Below are positions 25,101 through 37,100 of a DNA stretch of 64,000 nucleotides, in pieces; within the stretch, counting starts at the first letter, position 1, and the number at the start of each line of letters is the position of its first letter. Source of the DNA: Siderastrea siderea (Eukaryota; Cnidaria; Anthozoa; Scleractinia; Rhizangiidae); assembly GCA_964030785.1 (NCBI GenBank), contig OZ034970.1, positions 1,922,911 through 1,986,910 of the forward strand. Reading direction: 5' to 3'. The position numbers were made by a program, and so were the translations under genes. The notes beneath the pieces were generated by a model. The model was not told where the DNA came from, searched no databases, and worked only from the letters and a program-made list of their open reading frames with translations.

Positions 25101-28100
25101 TCGGGAGACCGCTCTTCCGATTTGGGTAGGGTCCTGTCCAGAGAGGTTTTATATTTTCCCGATTCCTCTGGGATATTATTTAACCATACGTTTGGGAAAA
25201 CTTTGAGAGGGGATTCGGTTAACACGTTTGCAGTGCGTCGCTGCGACAATCTAGTTGTGTGCCCAGTCAAGAATTTTGAGCGTTATATTGCAGTCGCTAA
25301 GTTAATTAAAATCAACCTAGGTCAGGGTTTTTTATTTCGTGTTACTAAAGGTAATAATGTTACCCGGGAACCTTTTATTGGTTCTGCAGTTCATGGTCGT
25401 CTAAAGTTCTATCTAGACCAAATTTAAGCCAATGATGGAGAAACTCCTCACAGCTCTCGTAGTGGCTGCTCCATAACGCTTTCTCTGCTCGGAGCCTCCA
25501 AGGAAGCAGTTGCTAACCATGTCGGTTGGGCTAGTACGAAGATGGTTGACCACTATAATGACCTCCGGAACATATTACGCCCTAATGCTCCAGCTGCGTT
25601 ACTCTCTGCGGAAGCTTCTGGCTCTTCGTGCAATGTTGCTATGGTTTACGAGTCCTTTGCGGATATTTCTTCTTTTAAGCCAGTTTTTCCATAGAGCTTT
25701 TTTTTTTTTTCTCTGTAATGCTTAAACTTTGTTCTAGATTTTAGACTTGTTAGCTTCTGTAAGTTTCTGGCCTATTTTTTAGTATCGTTTGAGTTTTGGG
25801 AGGAATGTACGTTCAGAGTTTATGGGATCATAGATTTTATATTCATATGGAGTTTCCAGGAGACTCTCCGCCGTAGGGCTGAGTCTCCCATATCTTATCT
25901 AGTCTAAGGCATTGTTTGCGGACAGCCCCGGAGAGAATATATTACTATTCTCTCTAGGGGCTCCGCACAAAAAAGGCCTTAGAACGCTGATTACGTAACC
26001 CTAGCATGCTGCGTTCAGTCCGTGGCAATCCATCACGTGTCTCATTAGTATGGGGCTCTTATATAAGGCCACTCCCTTGTCGCGATAGCTCATTCAGTCT
26101 TTTCGGTGTTTCGAATGCTTCTTTTCGCGTCCCGCCCACCTCCCCGCAGCGATGAACCGGCACTCCACCAGGAGCTCCCCGCTCCTGACCGCCTTAGGCT
26201 GAGTCTCCCATATCTTATCTAGTCTAAGGCATTGTTTGCGGACAGCCCCGGAGAGAATATATTACTATTTACAAGTGTGGCCGAGGAGTCGAACCCGGGA
26301 CGGCCGTGATACAGCTCCAGATAGCTCAGGCGGAACTTGAACCCGGGACCTCCGGATTTCAAGTCCGGCGCCCTAACCACTCGGCCACACTGCCGGACAA
26401 GCATGACAAGACAACAGCCCTCGTGTAGGTACACACGTAAGTGGCTCAAGAGTTACTATTCGCTGATCGGGCAAATTAATACAAAGGATTTTTTGCGCCC
26501 AAGCAGGAACGGGCATTCGCGAAGCCATTTAGAAATGGTCTGGTGAGAGTCGGTACCCAGGGGCTCCTCCACCTTTTTTTGAAAACTTTTGTCGCGCCGT
26601 TTCTCCCGACCTAACTGACTGCCCCCTAGGTCTCCAAGGATGGGTTATATACTGGATGTTAGCTTGGTATGAAACGGGGGACTTAAGACAACCCATAATC
26701 AGATAATTCATAATACAGCCGTGTTCCTTAACTCACCAAAGTATTCCGGTCTTTTTGCACAGACTGAAAGGAAACGCATCGCTCTACATTAGAAGGTTTT
26801 TTATGGCTTAGGTCGATGCATCGTCAACAGCACTGACCGAGTTTTGACGACTGGAAAATTGAAGTGGATGGGAGAATGGATGAACTTCGCGCAGTACGTC
26901 TCGTTGGCTATCAGTTCAAAAACGACTCGATTTCATGGGGTATTCAATAGTAGGCAACCTATTGATATGAAACTACGACACACTTTTTACCAATTCTCTC
27001 ACGTTACTTTGATCGGCAGTTGTCACAATAGGGATCACGTTTCGACCGAAACAGGTCGATATGTTTCTCTAGGCGAGGTGCAGGAGAACTTACGCAAAGC
27101 TAATTTACAAATAACGTTTAAGTGTGTAAAGGTCTACAAAGGTCACTTAACGGTAGGTAGATCACCTCTCCAGTTACGTCTGGAAAATAAGTCAAAACGA
27201 TACACAATATCATTTAAAACGATCAGTAAACATATTTTTCTCCGGTGCGCACAAGCGGAAGCCCTAGCCAAAAGTTAAATAACCCGGAAAGAGAAGCTTA
27301 ATTGGTGATAAAGTGCCTTGCCATAGAAACATAAATGTCAATCTCAACAGGGTGAATGCCAGAACCAAGTCTCGTAATAATCAGACCTAATCACATGTAT
27401 TCCTTCGAAGATAGTTCGTCCCGTTTACTTTCCGGATCATATAATGGCCGTTTGTGGCAAACACCAAGGCAGAGATTACCACGAGATCATTTTTATAAAC
27501 GCGAAAAGGTTTGTGTTTGGGTGCATCAACAACGTAGTATTAATCCGAAAATTTTGAGTTCAATTTCCAGGTTGTGTTCACGCCCAGTGATGTTTTATTA
27601 ACTTCTTTATGTAAAAATAACCGGTTAGCTGTCAGCGTTTACATGATAAGGAGAAAGAGAAAACGTGCTAAATTAAAATAAGAGAGCTGACGTGTGGTGG
27701 CCAAATCTTCAACGGAAAAATCGCTCTAATTATGCAGTTATTTCAGTAGAAATTAGAAAGCTGCTTTTTTGTTTATTGCAGATTTAAATAAGTTTACGCA
27801 AAGCTTACGAGAGATTTTACATTCGAAAACGGAAGATGGCAAACGGCAGGTTAACATTTGCCGTTTGATGGAAACATGATTATTTGGTCTTTACCGTGCT
27901 CGTATCAAGTTTTCAAAGGCTTTGCGTTGTGTTAGCAATTAATTCTAATCAACACCCTTTTAATAATATACTCAGTTAGTCCACTGAAATGCTACGCTTT
28001 GATGTGGAATACTCCAAGTGATAAAGTCTAAAACCTCGATTTAGGCATGCACTAAACGATTTAAACTTCATACAAAAGTTACAAGAACAAACATAATAGA

Positions 28101-31100
28101 AGTAAAAACAAATTCTTTGAAAACTTACGAGTACTTTTCGCTGTCCTCTTTAAGCATCGAGGTCTCCGCTACAAAAACTTTTGTTATTGTAATTGAAAAT
28201 GCCAGGGTAATTACAACAAAATGTAGCACTACTACAACTGCGTCTCTGATGATGTTGAACAAGGCGATTTGAATGATTCCAACGCCTTCAAATATCTCCA
28301 AAATGGAACCAAAAACTCTAAAAGTGAGCACCATTGCGTTGAAACCATAGAGACATTCAGCTATCTTCAGGGCCTGGTTGTTTGTTGCTGAAACTGACTG
28401 AACCCACGTGGCTATTCTCACTGGGAATATCGCACAAAAATAGATGGAGAGGATGGCGAGGTCGCAAATGTTCCAACGATCTCTACAAGAGAAGATTAAT
28501 AAACACACGAAAACTACTTAAAACAGTTCGTTTCTTCCCAGTCGGAAAATAAACATGTCAAAAACTTCAAGCCGTCTGAAAATTTGGAGTACTCAACAAA
28601 TGATAACTTTGTAATACACTGGAAGCCCTCTGAGTGGCCTCATTGGAACATGGTTTCTGATTTCTGAGTATGCATGTTGCAATATCGCTCAATATTGATC
28701 CTGGACACCTTAGGTACCATTTCCTCGTCTTTTGCTTTAGTTGGTCTTCTATAGCACCAATATAGACATTATTTTCCACGCTAGGCTGTAGGCTAAAGAG
28801 ATATTACAGTTTACAAACATGATAGCAGGGCTTTGTACCTGAAGTACTTTTTTAGTGCTTTTAGTTTCATTTTCTTCTCTGTGGAACGCACCATGTCCAT
28901 AATCTGCTTAATTTCCATCAAAAGACGACCAACGAGAAAAAGTAAAATGGCCCATTCTAGACCGCTGAATGCGACTTGTGAAGATTCGAGACAAATCGCG
29001 AAGTGAAGTCCAAGGAGGGCCAGGTAGCTTAGTGTATCCCGAAGAAAAATGAAGTAGGGAATCGTGAAAAAATCCTTGTATTTCTCGTAGAAGTCTGTGG
29101 AAAAATTTCATAGACACAAATGGTAGCATGGTAACTTTGTGTATGACGTTTAACACAGCATAAGTTGGCTCCTGTTAGCAGTAGTTCTACGCGCACAAGT
29201 TGCTCATGACCACCCACCCCTGCGTAACTATTCGTGTCGTGACAAATGAAACTTTAACCCTCTCCCACAGGGAAAATTTGTCACTACTTTCCATTTGCCG
29301 AAGATTCAAACTTCCCGTGAGTGGCGTTACCGGAAATTTTGAATCTCATGTATTAGCTAGCCATTGTTTTCGCCACACTCAAAATTGACCTAATATCGAA
29401 ATGTTTACACCAGTTGAAAGAGAAAGCCACTCCAGAAACCGTATATTTTTTGTACTCAACAATAAATAGACCACACTGAGTTGAGTTACTGACCGTTGTT
29501 TGAGCTTCCATAGTGCATGAATCCGATCGCAGTGAAATCCCTCTCCAAAGAAGCAAAAAAATTCATCGGGCACCGCCATTTTGGATAGCGCTTAAACGCC
29601 TAGCCGCATATTCATGACGTCATTTCGCCCAACTTGTCAGTTCCAAGATGTTTGTTTGCTCAAACCGTATTGTTTCGAACCAGAACGTGCCGGTAATTCC
29701 GAGGACGATGAAAGTGGAGATGATTAAATGAAGGAACGGTTAGAAGGTACATTTTGTGGCACTTGTGAAAGATGTGAAGTGATACCGACTCCGAGAGAAT
29801 GCGTTTGCTGTCGAGAAGAAATTTGATGTCACTTGTACATTGTTTTAAAACTTAAAATGTGGCTTAAATCGAGCCGCAGTAGGTTTGTGGTGTTAACCTG
29901 AATTGTCTGTGATTATTTTAAATTACTGCTTGCGGTGAAATATGCAAGTATTTCTTGCGTCACAGAATACGAGGACTTCTCTCTTGTGTCCTCAAATCCT
30001 TCTTCGGGTATTTCCACCAAAGAGTTGGTTTCAAAGCAGTCAGCATTAAAATGCTCTTTAAAAACGTAGACATTTTCCAGTTTTTCGAGAAAGCCACATC
30101 GCTTCTCAAGGCGAAGCTGGTCGGACCACTGCTTTGCTAGGTCTGGATTTCATACAGGCAACTGGTGAATCGTTATACCTCTGTCCTTATCTTTTTCGGA
30201 GATATTGGCTGTGGTCACGTTGTACAGTTAAGGCCCCGGGTGACAAGCTGCTCATGAATAAATCATTTATCAGGGAAAATTTTGGTGGAGGTCTTACGTT
30301 AAAAAACGTTATATCATGAACGCTTGGGGGCCGATTCCGTTGAAACGTAACAGAGAGCTTAGGCACTGGTGGAAGTGCAACATGGCTGTTTTTGGTTTGA
30401 TAGATTGCGCTTCATTGCGATGCTATAAGCTCCCAAAGTTAAGTCTTTGTAAAACGCGACTCCGTGTCCAAGTTTTCTCCTTGTGGAGAAGACGACACTT
30501 CTTGATTTTACCACTCATTGATCAGTTATGACCTCTACTGTGTCACAACAGAAGCCGATTATAGGATTTCGAGTTCCATTGAAAGTTGTAAGCTTTTAAA
30601 TGAGTAAAATCGTCCTTGTTTAAATTTAAAGCCTTCAATATTTTGTTAAAAGGCCTGTTTGAAAAAATTGCTTCTGTTGTGACAATCTGTAATACACCTA
30701 GTTCGTCTGCCTGTTGTGTCAGTTCAGGAAATTCTATATCCGTGCTGTATTCTTGGACACAAAATTTGTGGTTTTTAGGGCTTCCGAAGGCTTACCAAAT
30801 AAACACGAATGTTTAAGGTAAGATTATGCTAATTATGGAAATTAAATTCTAGCAGCTATTGTTCACTGTCCACAAATGAACATTATTTTTCACATGGCTC
30901 GTTTTCCTTTGTTCTTCCAGGCTGATTATATTGAATAAACCCCGCTAATTATCAACTGTCTGAAAAGCTGGGGGCGGCTTTGATTGTAACAGGGGAGAGC
31001 GGGGCTGATATTCTAATATTCTCCTAGGGGAATATTAGCGTTGATAATCCCCTAGGGGAATATTAAAAGTAATATTCCCCTCGTGGCACACCCACACGCA

Positions 31101-34100
31101 TCGCATTACACGCATTGACAAACAAAACCACATCTTTACTTCAACAGCGTTACATTTATTTTGCCTACACTGTTATTACATTTTAAATACTACTGAGCAG
31201 TTGCTTAAATTGAAGACATGAGAATTGCGCTCCGGAACTCTTGCGTTTGCCTTCTCAGTTTCAGGCTCTGGAACACTGGCCTCGACTTTAACTTTCTTCG
31301 CTTCTGGCTCATCCAAAAATGATCTCTTGCTTCCTTGTAAAATATCCGAAACAGCTTCTTTATCTTTTGCACTTACTCGTTGATAAGTGTGAAGTGAACT
31401 TTAACTCTTATGTCCAGTTCTTTCCATAATTAATTTATCTGGCACACCCATCGTTAATCCCAAGGAACAGGCTGTTGCCCTTAAGGAGTGGTTGGTTTTG
31501 TACCCACCAATTTCACCTTCTTTACATAAATTCTCAACAACATTACGAAGGGTATTTTTCCCGAAGGGAATTTTAGTGTACCATACGTTACTCTCTAATT
31601 TCACATCTTTCTTTGGTGTTAGATAGAACACTTCATCTTTCTTAAAATCTTTGGAGCATTTTGAAATATACTTCTTATACAATCTAACAACACACCTTTC
31701 TGGTTTGTCCACATTTTCGTGCTGTTCTACTACTTTCGGAGTTACATTGCGTTGCTTTAGTCCACCTCCGTGGTTCTTCTCTCCGTTTGATCTATACTGC
31801 AGTCGTGTGCGTTCGATGTGGTCACCTTCAATTACACTCATCTGTTCAAATGTCAAGCTCCTATGCTCTTCATCACTTCTCAAAGCGAAAAACTTTCCAA
31901 ACAAGAACACAAGGGTGTGAAGCAAAGTTTTTGGATCCTTATCTCCTAGCACTCCCTTCTCCCTCATAATTTCCTCATGTGGCGTGATTGGTTCTGCCTG
32001 CTTCGTTACTACTCCGACACCCTTTCTTGCCAACCTTTTCATTTCCGAGTCAATAGCATCCTGAAAGAGCTTGTAATCAGGACTTTTAAAAATTTCGAGT
32101 CCCGCCAAACCATTATCTCGTAGATGCCGTTGGATCCCCACGCACATTTGATACAAAGTCTTTGGAGGATACAATTCTCCACCTTTCTTGCGGACCTCGT
32201 ACACAAATTTGCTGAGCCAAAAGCACAGTTCGAAATCACAAATGGTATGTAGCAACTCGGCCGAGGGTACTTGGGTAAACAAGTCAGCAGAATTCTGAGG
32301 CAGTGCATTCCGTTCGGTTGCCCACTCATTCCAAACATTCAAACACCAAAAGGTTACCTTTTTAGTGTTCTTTGGGATCCTTTCACTGTTCCTGGCCAAC
32401 AGCTCTTTGTCATCTACGACGATGATATCCCTCTTCGACGTTTTCTTCTCATTTGTTTCAGCCTCCTTGTCAACGCTGCCGTTTGAGACTTCTTCATACT
32501 TATCCGCCTGGTTGAAGCTAAACAACCCTTCTGTTGCCCCTTCAATGCTGAACTGGGCGTTTTCGTAGTCCCCTAGCAAATTCTCTAAGTCATTGCCGGA
32601 ATTTATTGAACCATTACAACTGCTTTGCGTAAGGAAAATGTCTTCCTCGGAATCACTCATTTCTAACCTCGTTGAAGTAAAGTGGAGAAAAAAGTGGTTG
32701 CAAATTTGTCAAAGTTGTCAGTACTATTAGGCAATTGCAAAATCCCAGTGCGTATTTTCGGAATCTTTAATCTATTGTAAAGCTTGTTTGGCACGCACAT
32801 TGGTTGTTTTGGTCGGCGTATCAAAAAAGAAAAAACAACCAGTTTATTATAAATTTTTACAATGTGGAAACCCCAGTGCGTCTTTCGGAACCTTTTTGCT
32901 ATTGTTTAGTGTGAGTCCGGAAAAATATTTGTTTTCCTTCTTCGTACCAACATCAAAACAACGAAGAAAAGCGTGTTTCCTATTGTTTTACGCCACAGTT
33001 GATCATGATACCTCGCCCACAGTTGATACCTCCCACCTCAGGGATATGTGATTTATTCACCTCGGGCTGCGCCCTCGGTGAATAAATCACATATCCCCTC
33101 GCTGCCTAAAAATACCCCTTACATACGTTGCAATTTAGAGATCGCAAATATTTGGATTGAAGAATACAGGCGTTTCCGAAGCTCTATGTTAGCTATAAGG
33201 AGTATTATTTTATCGCCGGGCCAGCATGAGGCCTGAAGCGGCACTCTAGGAATAACTTTAATTTGTGTTTTTAATCCAGTGGAGCTCAAACTTTGCAACG
33301 TGACAGACTTCTCAATTGCAAACAATCGTATGATTTTTGTTTTTCGATTTTAACGGGTTTTGGCGGGAAGATGACGTCATACAAATGACGTCAAAATTTT
33401 ATTTTCACCTGATGACTGACTTATTGCGCGATTTCAAAAGGATATGATGAGACGAATTCAAATATGAAAAAATAATGGAAAAAGCTTTATCGGTTCAAAA
33501 GATACGACAATCTGAATTTTGAATTTCCCGCCATTTTGTTACTATATTTAGAACTTTGGCAAATTTCAAAATGCAATATCTTTAGAACCGATAAAGCTTT
33601 TTCAATTATTTTTTCACATTTGAATTTGTCTCAACATATTATTTCCAAATCGTGTACTAGTTTAGTCATACGGTGAAAATAAAATTTCGACGTCATCTGT
33701 ACATGTATGACGTCATTTTCCCGCCAAAACCCGTTAAAATCGAAAAACAAAAATCATACGAATTTATGAATATATGAAATTCATATATTTGAACTGCGGA
33801 ATGAAGAAATAAATGTAAAGAAGATCCTCGCAGTTATTAACGCAACTTATGCAGTTGCTAAAAGAAAGCCTGCAGAAAAGAAAGCCTGCCTGATTGAAAA
33901 GTTTGTTATGTTGCAAAGTTTGAGCTTCACTGGATTAAAAACACAAAAGTTATTCCTAGAGTGCCGCTTCAGGCCTCATGCTGGCCCGGCGTTGCTTTGT
34001 TTTCGTGGAAAACTTCTATAAATTTTTATATTAACGTTTGAACGTAAAAAAGCCGGACTTCGACAGTATTTTTTTTTTCAAAATGCTTAAAAGTCACAAC

Positions 34101-37100
34101 TCCGTGGCACACGATTTAATGCACGAGCAATTATTGATTCAGAAACGAAAAGTTTTACTGAAGAGCCTTTCATGAATATTTCGCGCAATGTCGCTATCAT
34201 TTGTCGCACTTCGTGCATACGCTTTAAATAAATAAATAAATACTGATGACTTAGTTCCTCACCCGCGGCCTTAAATTGCGATTTAGCCTCCAAATCACGC
34301 TTGACGAGTAATCACGATTTAGCGCGGAGAATCGCGATTTATTGTTTTCGCTCACACTATAGAGCTAAATCGCAATTTCTCATTGTTTAAACCTGTCAAT
34401 CATTTGGAAAACACGGATGGACAAAAATGGACGCTTTATTGCGTTGTATGCCAGCAACAGAATTGATTGTTATTTGAAACAAATGCAAGAAAATATGAAT
34501 TTGCCGCGACCTTTTGTTCATGAAGATTTTACCATTTTTCCCCTTTAATCCTTTGCCTCCGTTCAATCACCTTTATACAGTTATCAAAGGCGTCGGCCTT
34601 TTAATTATTGTAATTACACTTTTAATTTTTTTTCATGCTTTTTGCCTTTTGGCACAATTTTTGCGCTCTTTCGGTTCTCGGTCAGTGGTCGCGAGCAGGA
34701 CAAAGGTCTATTGGGAACAAAATTACCAAATTCTTCCCGTGCAATTAAAAATAAACGGCCCGCCCATTGCAGGCATGTGCGGACGTCTGAAACTGATAAA
34801 TGTGCGCATGAGTGTTTTTAAAACGCGATTCGCTTATCATAATTCGACTGAGTGATCGAGCAATGGAAAGTGAAACGTAAAAGGGTGCCTCTTAGTCAAT
34901 TCAAGTTAGTTAAACTAGTAATAGTTGTCACTACAGATGCCCCCGCTTTTCTATAATTTCATTCATAATGGCAAGGTAAAATAAGCACAAACAATAACAA
35001 AATATATTGCTGTCAAGACTTGCACAACTGAAACGGTTTTTTCAAATGTTTTTAAAAACGCAACAAGGCAACAATTAAAGTTTGTTGAAAGGAGCTCGCC
35101 CAGGGAAGGTCAGCGCTTTGTATTTAGCGTATCCATTGTTCGTTCACTTTCCTTCAGTTTAAGAAATACAAATAATATAATAAAGAACATGCACAGCTAG
35201 CTGAAACTGTATTTTTAAAACGTACAGGAACGCAGCAATTCAATACTTAACCCATTGACTCGCGTGTTTCGCACAGAATAAATTTTGTCAACTCAAGTTA
35301 AATTAAAATATTCTGATATAGAGAACTATGGTTACGTATCAAATATTAGGCAGAACAAAACGATCGTGTCTAAAAGTACACACGAGTGGCCACGAGTGAC
35401 CACGAATGACCACAAGTGACCACGAGTGACCACGAGTGACCACGAGTAGAGCACGACTGACCACGACTGACCACGAGTGACCACGAGTGACTACGAGTGA
35501 CCACCAGTGAGAATGCGTCAAAATATTTTGTTGATGTCATGACGACGTCATCATTACATCATTTTATCAAATTATCACTATTTCACTACAAACTGACCGT
35601 TTCTTGAGACCTTAATACCTGGATTCGACATTTCCGCCATTTCTGACTGAATGGGGAAGGGGCTAGGGGATGGACAGGGAGGGGGGATGGGGGTACAGAC
35701 TTCCCACCACCCGCACCCTTTAATCTTGGTTCCTGCCACTTTTCTTAACCTTTTCTTCCCGCGCTTTTTCCGCCTACCGTACACCTCCCTCCCTCTTTTC
35801 TACCCGGAGTCCCAAATTCTGTCCACCTCCCTCCCTCCCCCTCCCCCCTCTTCGAAAGCTACCAGTGACCAAGGGCGAAAAAAAGAAAGAAAGAAAGTGA
35901 AAATGACAAATATAAACATTAACAAAAAGGTTTTCTGTGAAAGTACATGATTTAAGGAAATGTTTTAACGAGAACTGGCGGGAACCGAGATGAAAGGGTG
36001 CAGGTGGCGGGAAGTTTGTAGCCCCCATCCCCCTCCCTGTCCTTCCCCTAGCCCCTCTCCCATTCAGTCAGAAATGGCGGAAATGTCGAATCCAGGTATT
36101 AAGGTCTCGAGAAACGGTCAGTTTGCCGTGAAATAATGATTATTTGATAACATGACGTAACGATGACGTCAGCATGACATCAGCAAAATATTTTGATGCA
36201 TTCTTACTCGTGCTCACTCGTAGTCACTCGTGGTCACTCGTGGTCACTCGTGGTCTACTCGTGGTCACTTGTGGTCACTCGTGTGTACTTTTAGACACGA
36301 TCGAACAAAACCATGAAAACGAAAATTGCTGAAATTTCCCACACGTTGTCCTGTATCAAATTCAAATCGCTCATGCAAATTAGTCCGTGTTTACAAAAGG
36401 TTGCGCTGCTTCTTAAACCCCACCATGACTTATGTAAAATAGACAGAATCGACAAAAAGGATTCCCAGCCAAAAATTTTATTCAAATAAACAGTACATTT
36501 GCTTTTAGCAGCGAAAAACCCTAGATTTTCTTGTGTGCATGGACACACGCATTTAACTTTTGCAGACACTTCACATGACTTAATGGAGACCGGTTGATCA
36601 AAATTGGAGCCGCTTTGCGAACAAAATTGCAAAGATCATAGAAACGTGGATTAAACCATCAGTTAAACAATTTTTGAAAGGCAAATCAGCATTTAAAAAC
36701 AACATTTACCGTACTGCAGCGTTTACCCAGGTCTTGTAAAGTCGATTTGACGTCCGCAGTTCGCTTTATTTAGCTTGTGTAAATACTGCGGTTTCGCGAC
36801 AGCACTTTGCGCGCCTCGCATTTGTTCAAGTCGAGATTTCATCTGGTATAACAACAATTTCCCATGATTACGCGGGAGTTTAATTCTGCCTCCTCGGGTT
36901 TTAAAACCCTGCGGGGGCAAAAACACGCCTTACCTAATAAAAGAAAATGAGTTACCCATGTAAAAAATTAATGAAGTAAATTTAAAATGAAAATAAATTC
37001 TGACTGCACTAAACGGAAAGAAAACTACTGCACTGAGTCTATGATTAGTGTGACTCTTGGCTGGAGTCATATGAGTACTGAAAGGTAACAGCCTGTTAGA

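Larger units (their letters stand above)
19338..26269 (+). mobile_element. Ngaro-like tyrosine-recombinase (DIRS-order) retrotransposon
   Basis: About 6.9 kb with split direct repeats in the order A1 - coding region - B1 - A2 - B2, the Ngaro/PAT arrangement. It encodes a Gag-like ORF1, an RT with YIDD plus RNase H, and a tyrosine recombinase with HxxR, HVGW and a nucleophilic Tyr. No DIRS-type methyltransferase is seen, favouring Ngaro. Breaks: stops at 22399-22401, 24423-24425 and 25425-25427, a frameshift near 24.02 kb, a 570-bp internal duplication and a damaged Gag zinc knuckle. It sits antisense in the host intron between exons 7 and 8, inside a SINE, with no target duplication beyond a shared CTATT. 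Confidence 0.9.

Noticed and set aside
26285..26393. tRNA-Ser gene
   Set aside because: A and B boxes are present, but no closed acceptor stem; the sequence continues as a SINE split by an insertion.
26844..27278. 144-codon plus-strand ORF in a host intron
   Set aside because: No recognised motif, no splice or promoter context; could be chance in this sequence.
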